From the NCBI GenBank assembly GCA_900555605.1, contig USLW01000020.1:1-14540 (forward strand): 14,540 nt of DNA, in the 5' to 3' direction. This DNA is from an uncultured Clostridium sp. GTDB taxonomy: Bacteria > Bacillota > Clostridia > UBA1212 > UBA1255. Shown piece after piece: positions 7,350 through 13,672 of the stretch. The translations under genes and the position numbers were made by a program. The notes under the pieces were generated by a model. The model was not told the origin of the DNA, did no database searches, and was given only the letters and a program-made list of their open reading frames with translations. The number at the start of each line of letters is the position of its first letter. Position 1 is the stretch's first letter.

Positions 7350-7985
7350 ATGTATTATTATCATATGACGTCGTTGGATGTCCTTCATTCAATTGCAGAA
7401 CATGGACTTCTTCCGAAAAATGAATCTAACAGTAAACTGATCGGAGACGAAAAAGTCAAGGTGTTTTTCTCGGAGGGCTTTGAGGGTTCCATTGCACTGT
7501 TTATGGATTTCGATATCGTATTTGATAAAGTAAAAAATGGACAGATGAAGTCTGCTGACAAAAGCATAGAGAAAAAGGTTCTTGAATCAAAGAGTCTTGC
7601 CGACTATTTAGGCGAAGGTGTATATCTGCGCTTTGACGGAACAGGCGTCGAGAATGAATGGAATTTTGAAAACGGCTGTACAGATAAAATAATTCCGCCC
7701 GAAGAATTAAGCGTATGTATCTTGCGAAAAAAAGACAGCAGTTCGATCTTATTTTCGAGGTTTGAGATTATCAAATATATGATGGCGAGCATTAAGCCGG
7801 AGCAGATAAAATACTACGGAGCAAGCTATGCAGGCTCCCCGAACTTCGACGAAGCAACAAAGCGTATACAGGAAAAAGTGAAAAAGTATTATGAAAGCCA
7901 TTGGGCTGAGATTGACGAATACGGAAGCTCCTGTTATGAGTTAGCCTTTGTGGAACTGAAAGATTTTGTGAATCGGTTTATATAG
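7350..7985 (+). CDS. Hypothetical protein, possible ADP-ribosyltransferase-like fold
   Basis: A 211-residue soluble protein, not firmly recognised. The N-terminus YYYHMTSLDVLHSIAEHGLL has the H-x-T/S ... L-x-x-I-x-x-x-G-L-x-P pattern (His5, Thr7/Ser8, Gly19, Leu20, Pro22). That pattern opens several ADP-ribosyltransferase-fold families such as KptA/Tpt1 and DarT-type enzymes. It is followed by a strand VKVFFSEG where these families have their second NAD-contact strand. No clear catalytic glutamate could be assigned, so the fold call is tentative. AGGA lies about ten bases before the start. It sits between a 68-residue gene and a PfpI gene in the same-strand run. Confidence 0.6.
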   Translation: MYYYHMTSLDVLHSIAEHGLLPKNESNSKLIGDEKVKVFFSEGFEGSIALFMDFDIVFDKVKNGQMKSADKSIEKKVLESKSLADYLGEGVYLRFDGTGVENEWNFENGCTDKIIPPEELSVCILRKKDSSSILFSRFEIIKYMMASIKPEQIKYYGASYAGSPNFDEATKRIQEKVKKYYESHWAEIDEYGSSCYELAFVELKDFVNRFI

Positions 7986-7994
7986 GAGAGGAAA

Positions 7995-8579
7995 ATGAAA
8001 ATATTACTGTTTTGCGCCAAAGGATTTGAAACGATGGAATTTAGTGTTTTTATTGATGTATTCGGATGGGCAAAAGACGATTTCGGTCATGATATTTCTG
8101 TGGAGACTTGCGGATATCACAAAACGGTGATTAGTGCCTTTGGTGTGCCGATCACGGCAGACAAAACAATGGATGAAATAAATGCAGATGAATATGCTGC
8201 ATTAGCCATTCCGGGAGGGTTTGAGGAATACGGCTTCTACGAAGAGGCTTATGACGAGCGCTTTATGCATTTGATTCAGGAGTTTGACCGAAAGAAGAAA
8301 ATCATTGCGTCTGTCTGTGTTGGCGCTTTGCCGTTAGGCAAAAGCGGGATTTTAGAGGGAAGAAAAGCAACGACTTATCATCTGAATGAAGGCCGCCGCC
8401 AAAAGCAATTATCGGAATTCGGTGTTGACGTTCAGAATGAAAGAATCGTTATTGACGGCAATGTTATCACGTCCTATTGTCCCGAAACAGCGCCGGATGT
8501 TGCCTTTGAATTATTAAGAAAACTGATTGGATCAAAGGAAATGAATGTTGTGCGGAACGCAATGGGATATAAGTCCTGA
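7995..8579 (+). CDS. DJ-1/PfpI family protein
   Basis: A 194-residue class I glutamine amidotransferase-like protein. The nucleophile elbow ASVCVGALPL contains the conserved cysteine at residue 108. A glutamate at residue 15 (GFETMEF) matches the conserved acidic residue that contacts it, and AIPGGFEEYGF supplies the glycine-rich loop. The full alpha/beta flavodoxin-like domain is present with normal length. Family members act as glyoxalase-like, chaperone or stress-response proteins; which applies here is not readable. The AGGAGAGG site immediately upstream and a 9-bp gap to the previous gene indicate co-transcription. Confidence 0.85.
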   Translation: MKILLFCAKGFETMEFSVFIDVFGWAKDDFGHDISVETCGYHKTVISAFGVPITADKTMDEINADEYAALAIPGGFEEYGFYEEAYDERFMHLIQEFDRKKKIIASVCVGALPLGKSGILEGRKATTYHLNEGRRQKQLSEFGVDVQNERIVIDGNVITSYCPETAPDVAFELLRKLIGSKEMNVVRNAMGYKS

Positions 8580-8601
8580 CGGAATAGATGAGGTGAAACA
8601 T

Positions 8602-9129
8602 ATGCATTTGAAATTAGTAAGACCAACCGACCAATATGCAAAACAAGTCATGCAATATAAAGAAGAAATGCTTGCCAATAACGACAGCTTTGACGGCTGC
8701 GCCGGTCTTGAAGAAGTCGATACCTTTTCGGAGTGGCTCGACTTTGAAAAGCGGCTGAAAATAAAATACGGTGAGGAATATGTTCCGTCAGAGGTGTTTT
8801 TAGCCGTTCGGATGGAAGATGAAAAGGTTGTGGGGATTATTGATTACAGACACCCTTTATCGCCTTTTCTTTTGCAATATGGCGGAAACATCGGTTACAG
8901 CGTTTTGCCATCGGAGCGTCGGAAGGGATATGCCGGCGAAATGCTGAAACGAATGTTATCTGTTTGCAAGGAGTTTGGGGAAAGCAAAATTTTGATTACC
9001 TGCGATAAAACCAACAATGCCTCACGCAAAACCATTATTGCCAATGGCGGCTTGCTGGAAGATGAAGTTCCGGATACCGTTGGACTCAGCAAATCCGGTG
9101 TTATACAGCGATATTGGATAGCTCTGTAA
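8602..9129 (+). CDS. GNAT family N-acetyltransferase
   Basis: A 175-residue acetyl-CoA-dependent transferase, unrelated in detail to the one at 4666. The acetyl-CoA loop is clear: IGYSVLPSERRKGYAGEMLK near residues 97-116, with the R-x-x-G-x-A core. It is followed by ILITCDKTNNASRKTIIANG, the usual late part of the fold. The start at 8602 has GAGGTG six bases upstream; the frame is open from 8545, but that start would overlap the PfpI gene. The gap to the PfpI gene is 22 bp. It closes the eight-gene run; hairpins follow at 9142-9174 and 9241-9338. Substrate unknown. Confidence 0.88.
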   Translation: MHLKLVRPTDQYAKQVMQYKEEMLANNDSFDGCAGLEEVDTFSEWLDFEKRLKIKYGEEYVPSEVFLAVRMEDEKVVGIIDYRHPLSPFLLQYGGNIGYSVLPSERRKGYAGEMLKRMLSVCKEFGESKILITCDKTNNASRKTIIANGGLLEDEVPDTVGLSKSGVIQRYWIAL

Positions 9130-9141
9130 CTTCAGATTTAT

Positions 9142-9174
9142 TGGGCAGTTATCCATTATGAATAAAATTGCCCA
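9142..9174. repeat. Hairpin after the last gene of the run
   Basis: TGGGCA at 9142-9147 and its complement TGCCCA at 9169-9174, 12 bp after the GNAT stop. No T-run follows, so it is more likely an RNA-stabilising hairpin than a terminator. Confidence 0.35.
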
Positions 9175-9240
9175 TTCAGTCGTTTCTACAAAGGGGAAAA
9201 TTTATAGGCGTTTATCAGCACGAAAGGTAAAAGGGACAGA

Positions 9241-9338
9241 CTAACCGATAAGGCAAAAATTAAGATGCGTAAGCAAAGAAGAAAACCTCCGTGGCACTTT
9301 TGCCCCGGAGGTCTTCCTTTTTGTACGCATACGGTTAG
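9241..9338 (+). terminator. Large nested hairpin with Rho-independent terminator
   Basis: Three nested perfect inverted repeats share one axis. CTAACCG (9241-9247) pairs with CGGTTAG (9332-9338), ATGCGTA (9265-9271) with TACGCAT (9324-9330), and CCTCCG (9286-9291) with CGGAGG (9306-9311). The inner stem closes further with GGC/GCC, and A-rich and T-rich arms can extend it. The T-rich run after the inner stem makes it a terminator on the plus strand, and the A-rich run before it allows termination on the minus strand. It separates the eight-gene run from the AbiE promoter. Confidence 0.75.
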
Positions 9339-9404
9339 CTGGGGATTATACCCCTTTTTGCATAAAATTTCAAAAAGCGGACACACTAATTTCCGAAAAA
9401 AGCA

Positions 9405-9433
9405 TTTACATTTACGCTTCAATAGTGTATAAT
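9405..9433 (+). promoter_or_regulatory. AbiE promoter
   Basis: TTTACA (9405-9410), 17-bp spacer, TATAAT (9428-9433), 41 bp before the antitoxin start. AbiEi-type antitoxins are known to repress their own promoters; no clear operator repeat was identified here. Confidence 0.8.
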
Positions 9434-9474
9434 GTGTATCGTGAATGTAAATATTGTTCAGGAGGGGTGCGATT

Positions 9475-10071
9475 ATGGACAGAATTTGGGCGAACATAAA
9501 AGAAATAGCCGAAGGCAATAACGGTTTTGTCAAGACCAGTCAAATAGAATCTGCGGGTATCAGCAGGCCAATGTTAAAGAAGTACACAGACGCAGGACAG
9601 CTTGAACAGGTGCGGAAAGGTCTTTATGTTCTTACAGAAGAACTGCCTGACGAGTACGCATTACTGCAGGCACAGAGCAGTAAAGCCATATTCTCTTATG
9701 GTACTGCACTTTTTATGTGGGGATTGTCGGACAGGACGCCTCACTGTATAGATATCACTTTGCCGCGCGGCACAAATATTAGCAGGCTGAAACGGGATAA
9801 TCCAAATTTGCGGTGCCATTATGTGCAGACGGATATTTTTGAGTTGGGTATCACCGAAACATATTCCCCCCAAGGCGGCCTTGTCAAATTATATGACCGG
9901 GAACGCTGTGTCTGCGATTTGATTCGGGATAAAGAGCAAATGGAACTACAGCTGTTTACGCAGGCAATCAAGGATTATTTCAAAACAAAGCCAAATAACC
10001 GCAAACTGTTGAAATATGGCAAGGTGTTTGGTATAGAGGATAAAATCAGAACATACATGGAGGTATTGTAA
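9475..10071 (+). CDS. abiEi: AbiEi-type antitoxin/transcriptional repressor
   Basis: A 198-residue cytoplasmic protein of the AbiEi antitoxin family. It has an N-terminal winged-helix domain (residues about 1-60, GFVKTSQIESAGISRPMLKK and QVRKGLYVL) for promoter binding, and a C-terminal domain (SYGTALFMWGLSDRTPHCID and KLYDRERCVCDLIRD). In known systems it represses the operon and neutralises AbiEii in a type IV toxin-antitoxin arrangement that gives phage abortive infection. AGGAGGGG eight bases upstream supports the ATG at 9475 over an in-frame ATG at 9454. Its stop overlaps the toxin start in TAATG, indicating translational coupling. The gene appears complete. Confidence 0.92.
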   Translation: MDRIWANIKEIAEGNNGFVKTSQIESAGISRPMLKKYTDAGQLEQVRKGLYVLTEELPDEYALLQAQSSKAIFSYGTALFMWGLSDRTPHCIDITLPRGTNISRLKRDNPNLRCHYVQTDIFELGITETYSPQGGLVKLYDRERCVCDLIRDKEQMELQLFTQAIKDYFKTKPNNRKLLKYGKVFGIEDKIRTYMEVL

Positions 10072-10910
10072 TGAAAACGCCGGAACAATTAAAAGGAGCC
10101 ATCCGCAGCATGGCTGCAAAGAAAAATCTTCGCGCACAGGAAGTGCTGCAGATGTTTTTATTTGAACGCATCCTGGATCGGCTGGCGGTTTCCCCTTTCC
10201 GGAGCAATTTTATTTTGAAGGGTGGTTTGCTGATTTCATCTATGATAGGGATCAGTGAAAGAACTACAATGGATATGGATACGACCGTTCGCGGTATTCA
10301 AATGGAAGAGGGTGAGATTGTCGCAGTGGTCAAAGAGATTATCGCTATGGATGTGGGAGATGGGATTTCTTTTGAATTTCAGAAAATTGAACCGATCCGC
10401 GAGGATGATGCGTACAATAATTTCCGTGTCTGTCTGCGTGCAAAATACGGGAAGATTGACAGTCCGATAAAGATCGATATTACGACCGGGGATATTATTA
10501 CACCTGCCGCCATCCAATATGATTTCCCGTTCGTGTTTGAGGAAAAAACAGTTTCGATTATGGCATATACGCTGGAAACAGTGCTTGCAGAAAAATATGA
10601 AACGATCATCCGCAGAAACATCGGAACTACGAGAGCAAGGGATTTTTATGATTTACATACCCTTTATCGCAGCCGTAAGGATGAGGTTCGTATGGATGTC
10701 CTGCGGTTGGCGGTTCTTCATACTGCAGAGAAAAGAGATTCCGTTGATGATATCAGAGATTGGAGAGATATTTTGAAGGATATCCGCGAGGAGCCGCAGT
10801 TATATCTCTTGTGGGATCGTTATGTTGCTGATAATCAGTATATCGGAGAACTTAAATTTCATGAGGTTCTTGATACGGTGGAAGAAATTGCGAAGGTGCT
10901 TGATTTGTGA
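10071..10910 (+). CDS. abiEii: AbiEii-type nucleotidyltransferase toxin
   Basis: A 279-residue toxin of the AbiEii/MenT-like nucleotidyltransferase family. Visible catalytic parts are the FILKGGLLISSM glycine motif (Gly51-Gly52), the paired aspartates in TTMDMD (Asp68, Asp70), a third acidic strand SPIKIDITTGD near residue 135, and the helix LAEKYETIIRR with a conserved lysine. Relatives transfer nucleotides to tRNA or another RNA and stop growth, triggered by phage. GGAGG lies seven bases before the ATG, which overlaps the antitoxin stop by one base. All expected motifs and normal length are present, so the pair is probably functional. Confidence 0.92.
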   Translation: MKTPEQLKGAIRSMAAKKNLRAQEVLQMFLFERILDRLAVSPFRSNFILKGGLLISSMIGISERTTMDMDTTVRGIQMEEGEIVAVVKEIIAMDVGDGISFEFQKIEPIREDDAYNNFRVCLRAKYGKIDSPIKIDITTGDIITPAAIQYDFPFVFEEKTVSIMAYTLETVLAEKYETIIRRNIGTTRARDFYDLHTLYRSRKDEVRMDVLRLAVLHTAEKRDSVDDIRDWRDILKDIREEPQLYLLWDRYVADNQYIGELKFHEVLDTVEEIAKVLDL

Positions 10911-10932
10911 TATCAAGTAAGGAATTATTAAG

Positions 10933-10961
10933 TTTTGAGAAAATGATACTTAAACTATAAA
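10933..10961 (+). promoter_or_regulatory. Likely promoter of the DUF3795 gene
   Basis: TTTTGA (10933-10938), 17-bp spacer, TATAAA (10956-10961), 27 bp before the start codon. The -35 is weak. The site makes the DUF3795 gene independent of the AbiE operon. Confidence 0.5.
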
Positions 10962-10987
10962 TCGGAAATTTGGCGGGGCTGATATTT

Positions 10988-11530
10988 ATGAAAGGATTTG
11001 AACGAAAAAATCAATTATTCTCTCTTTGCGGATTGAATTGCGGGCTGTGTCCCATGCTGTTAGGAAATTACTGCGGCGGCTGTGGCAATGGTAATCAATC
11101 ATGCAGGATAGCGAAATGCAGTTTGGAACATGGAAAGATTCAATATTGCTATGAGTGCGAAAAATATCCATGCGAAAAATATCAACACATTGACGAATAT
11201 GACACTTTTATCACGCATAAGCGGCAAAAGGCGGATTTAGAAAAAGCACAGAGCATAGGCATTGAGCGATATAATCTTGAACAGCAGGAAAAAATACAAA
11301 TTCTCTCCCATTTACTTTCTAACTATAATGATGGGCGCAGAAAAAATTTCTTTTGTGTGGCGGTCAACTTATTAGAACTTTCGGAGTTACAAGAAGCAAT
11401 GAAGCAAATACAATCCAATGAGGAATTGTCGTTCCTATCCTTTAAGGCGCAATGTTCGTATGTGGCAGAGGTGTTTCAAAAGATTGCCGACAAAAGAAAT
11501 ATAAAATTACGGCTTATCAAGAAAAAGTAA
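10988..11530 (+). CDS. DUF3795 family cysteine-rich protein
   Basis: A 180-residue soluble protein. Its first 65 residues carry ten cysteines (14, 18, 21, 29, 32, 39, 44, 54, 57, 62) in the DUF3795 pattern LCGLNCGLCP ... CGGCGNG ... CYECEKYPC, presumably binding zinc or an iron-sulfur cluster. The remaining ~110 residues are charged and helical, lacking a recognised domain. The ATG at 10988 is chosen over an upstream in-frame TTG at 10970; the GGCGGGG site lies about ten bases before it, which is a weak binding site. DUF3795 genes are common as single genes in Clostridia. Function unknown; a role in the neighbouring AbiE system is not indicated. Confidence 0.85.
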   Translation: MKGFERKNQLFSLCGLNCGLCPMLLGNYCGGCGNGNQSCRIAKCSLEHGKIQYCYECEKYPCEKYQHIDEYDTFITHKRQKADLEKAQSIGIERYNLEQQEKIQILSHLLSNYNDGRRKNFFCVAVNLLELSELQEAMKQIQSNEELSFLSFKAQCSYVAEVFQKIADKRNIKLRLIKKK

Positions 11531-11607
11531 CATAAATCTTGTGTGGAAATTGGGTTATGAATTATCACTACGAATACATTGCTTATGAAATAAAGTGATA
11601 TCGTTAA

Positions 11608-11673
11608 ATTCCAGTTTGTCGGGAAGGACAACATATCATCACGGAGCCAGATGCATTGACGCAGAGCCGATGA
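11608..11673 (+). pseudogene. 3' remnant of a cysteine-rich KTR-type gene, copy 1
   Basis: The plus strand reads IPVCREGQHIITEPDALTQSR then TGA, with an in-frame stop (TAA) immediately before. The TEPDA-x-TQSR ending is the conserved C-terminus of small cysteine-rich KTR proteins found in Firmicutes conjugative elements. Only this tail is recognisable. The last 34 bp recur in diverged form at 13375-13408. Confidence 0.55.
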
Positions 11674-11674
11674 A
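11641..11674 (+). repeat. 34-bp direct repeat, copy 1
   Basis: Matches 13375-13408 at 28 of 34 positions. It contains the TEPDA codons and the start of the GAGCC terminator arm. The two copies bracket the XRE-DUF4097 and CPBP genes. Confidence 0.65.
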
Positions 11675-11767
11675 TATAAGTAATAGCTCAAGAACTTGAT
11701 TTTTGGCTCAAAATACGCAAATGCCACGCAAAGTAGCAAAAAAATCCAGAATGTCATCTGTACTTTC

Positions 11768-11796
11768 TTGTAATGCAAAGTGCAGTTTTCTATAAT
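11768..11796 (+). promoter_or_regulatory. Promoter and possible operator of the XRE-DUF4097 gene
   Basis: TTGTAA (11768-11773), 17-bp spacer, TATAAT (11791-11796). An ACTTT/AAAGT inverted pair spans the -35 region (11762-11781), and TGCAAAGTGCA sits in the spacer. This could be the binding site of the encoded regulator; that is inference. The rest of 11674-11767 shows no gene. Confidence 0.6.
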
Positions 11797-11824
11797 GGGT
11801 ACATCAAATAAGGAGGTCACAAAC

Positions 11825-12718
11825 ATGACATTTGCAGAAAAATTAAAAAATATCCGCAAGCAGGCAGGAATGTCGCAGGAACAGTTGGCGGAAAAACTCG
11901 GCGTATCAAGGCAGGCGGTGACAAAATGGGAAACCGATGCAGGAATTCCCGACATTGAAAATATTATGGCAATTTCCGCTTTGTTTTCTATTTCCATTGA
12001 CGAACTGCTGTCCAATGAAAAAATCCAAAAAGGACAGACGGATTTTCTGTTCGAGAGCATTACAGAATATGACATTGACGAGCCGAAACACTATGATATG
12101 AACCTTGGCGGAGCAAGCAGACTTGTCATAAACGGTTATGACGGTGAAAAACTCCGTGTGCGCCTTGCTTCCAATACACTGTCAACAATCCAAAATGATT
12201 TTAAGGTCAAAATCGACGATGTTAGAAAACGGATTGATGTGGAGGTAATCCGCAAAAATGGCGTGACGGAAGCAGCGGCAAAAGAGGCTGTTACGATCTT
12301 TGTCAGTCTGCCGAGTCCCTATCTCGGAAAGATTGAAGTGCAAGCCAATGCCGAAACCGCCCAAATCAGTTCACTGGAATGCGAAAGCATTGAACTGGAT
12401 GCAAAAACGGAAAAATTGGTCTTGGACGGCGTAATCGGCACGGTGGAAATCAACTGCAATTTGGATATGAATATTGTATGCCGTACTCTCGGCGGTGCGG
12501 TAGCAGTCAATCAACTGTCGGCAACTTCGAGAATCTATGTGCCGAAGGATGCAGCCTTTGCCGCACTTGTAAAAGGCATCGGCACAAGCATTTCTTATGA
12601 GAGAGACGGAAAACCTGTAGAGCCTTTCTGTTTAGCCGATGCGGACAATGTAATCGAGCTGAACGGAATGAAAAGCGAGCTTGCTATCTGCACTTCCGAA
12701 AATGAGGTGCAGTTGTAA
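11825..12718 (+). CDS. XRE-family regulator with C-terminal DUF4097 beta-helix domain
   Basis: A 297-residue protein. Residues 1-62 are a canonical Cro/C1-type helix-turn-helix (AGMSQEQLAEKLGVSRQAVT, KWETDAGIPDI, FSISIDELL). Residues about 95-290 are repeated short beta strands typical of the DUF4097 putative-adhesin domain (for example KIEVQANAETAQISSLECES and KLVLDGVIGTVEINC). GGAGG eight bases before the ATG at 11825 fixes the start. The stop overlaps an ATG of the CPBP gene (TAATG), so the two formed an operon; this pairing is common in Firmicutes. The regulator presumably senses an envelope or peptide signal and controls the operon, an inference from architecture. No membrane helix is visible. 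Confidence 0.9.
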   Translation: MTFAEKLKNIRKQAGMSQEQLAEKLGVSRQAVTKWETDAGIPDIENIMAISALFSISIDELLSNEKIQKGQTDFLFESITEYDIDEPKHYDMNLGGASRLVINGYDGEKLRVRLASNTLSTIQNDFKVKIDDVRKRIDVEVIRKNGVTEAAAKEAVTIFVSLPSPYLGKIEVQANAETAQISSLECESIELDAKTEKLVLDGVIGTVEINCNLDMNIVCRTLGGAVAVNQLSATSRIYVPKDAAFAALVKGIGTSISYERDGKPVEPFCLADADNVIELNGMKSELAICTSENEVQL

Positions 12719-13392
12719 TGGAGAAATATCAATACAAACCCGTTCGATTTTAACGAAAATTGGTTGGCTTCTACCGTATCAAGCCTCTCAGCATATTGGC
12801 AGCAATTATCGGATTTATGGCGATTGTAGCCCTTTCCATTTTGCTGTCAACGCTGTTCGGACAGTCGCTCGACCAGTTTGCCTTTACCAAAGATTTTTCC
12901 TTCTCTGTGGCAGGGACTTCGGCACTGCTTACGATTTTGCTTGCAGCGGTGATTGAAGAAGTCGGTTGGCGTGGCTACGGCGAGGACTCGGTGGCTTCCT
13001 ATTTCTCATGGTTTACCGAATCCATTATTTTCGGTTTTGTATGGGCGTTATGGCATCTGCCCCTATTTTGGATTGAGGGTACATATCATTATGGACTGAA
13101 AGAGCTTGGTTTTGTTTATGTGCTGAATTTTCTTGTCAGTGTTATGCCGATGGGTTTTTTAACGACTTGGGTATATGTGAAAAACAACCGAAGTATGCTT
13201 GCCTGTATCATTTTCCACCTGTTTGTGAATACAATGCAGGAAAAAATCGCAATGACGCCGCAGACAAAGTGTGTAGAAACGATTGTTGTATTCCTTGCAG
13301 CGACATTGGTTGTGTTAACAAACAGAGAGATGTTTTTTGAAAAAAGGCATATTGGGAATCTTCTAAGCTATACCACAGAGCCGGATGCATAG
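12718..13392 (+). pseudogene. CPBP-family intramembrane protease, N-terminally damaged
   Basis: CPBP (CAAX protease / bacteriocin-processing) glutamic membrane protease. The ATG at 12718 starts MEKYQYKPVRF and then meets TAA at 12751. The same frame reopens at once and runs 212 codons carrying all three family motifs: EEVGWRGYG (12952-12978), FGFVWALWHLP, and HLFVN. Several hydrophobic segments remain, but the one or two N-terminal membrane helices expected between the two parts are missing, which points to an internal deletion. A TTG at 12760 could restart translation but lacks a binding site. The C-terminus ends in TTEPDA, the same residues as the KTR tail nearby, so the true end may have been replaced. 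Probably inactive or much altered. Confidence 0.8.
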
Positions 13393-13408
13393 AGACAGAG
13401 CCAATGAA
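13375..13408 (+). repeat. 34-bp direct repeat, copy 2
   Basis: Diverged copy of 11641-11674 (28 of 34 identical). It encodes TEPDA in the CPBP frame followed by TAG, then codons reading RQSQ where the KTR tail has TQSR. Confidence 0.65.
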
Positions 13409-13447
13409 CTTGTGAGCAATCGCAGTTTATCGGCTCTGTTCTATTTG
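13395..13447 (+). terminator. Rho-independent terminator after the CPBP gene
   Basis: ACAGAGCC (13395-13402) pairs with GGCTCTGT (13432-13439), with further imperfect pairing inside and a T-rich run after it. Confidence 0.75.
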
Positions 13448-13502
13448 GGAGGTAAAGGTCTATGGAATAAGTGAGAAAATATACTCCTTACGCCATGTCT
13501 GA
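13448..13502. other. Scar between the CPBP terminator and the ABC-transporter remnant
   Basis: A good ribosome binding site (GGGAGG at 13448-13453) is followed by ATG GAA TAA, that is a start codon with only one further codon. This looks like the first bases of a lost plus-strand gene joined to unrelated sequence. No other gene is supported. Confidence 0.35.
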
Positions 13503-13565
13503 TTACACCGGCTCTCCGACTTTATATGTTTTTCCGACCTTTTCAAAGGCGATAAATTCCGGCAT
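13503..13565 (-). pseudogene. 5' remnant of an ABC-transporter ATP-binding protein
   Basis: From the ATG at 13565 the minus strand encodes MPEFIAFEKVGKTYKVGEPV and then stops. This is the characteristic first strand and turn of MacB/LolD-type ABC ATPases (F-x-x-V-x-K-x-Y-x-x-G). GGGAGG seven bases upstream is intact. The Walker A, signature and Walker B motifs, and any permease, are gone. The fragment lies just downstream of the AraC-type gene on the same strand and is the surviving start of its probable target operon. Confidence 0.7.
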
Positions 13566-13578
13566 ATACCTACCTCCC

Positions 13579-13672
13579 GTATTGCAAATGAACTGAGACT
13601 TCTAATCTTCGCATTCATTATATACGCTTGGTGTATCTGCTTCGTAAAGAAAAGGCGGCGTTTTGTTTACAT
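13579..13672 (-). promoter_or_regulatory. Intergenic region with probable promoter for the lost ABC-transporter operon
   Basis: On the minus strand TTTACG is followed after 18-20 bp by TATATAAT, about 40 bp before the remnant ABC-transporter start. The fit is moderate. It is the likely control region for the adjacent AraC-type regulator to act on. Confidence 0.4.

Noticed and set aside
9238..9340. Possible integron attC site, because the nested hairpin begins with a CTAAC arm and ends with GTTAG
   Set aside because: The outer boxes GACTAAC and GTTAGCT each break the RYYYAAC/GTTRRRY rule, no integrase is present, and none of the other gene borders has a similar site. A terminator explains the inner stem.
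9186..9533. Minus-strand open frame of 115 codons
   Set aside because: It covers the terminator and the AbiE promoter, has no ribosome binding site, and runs into the AbiEi start on the opposite strand.
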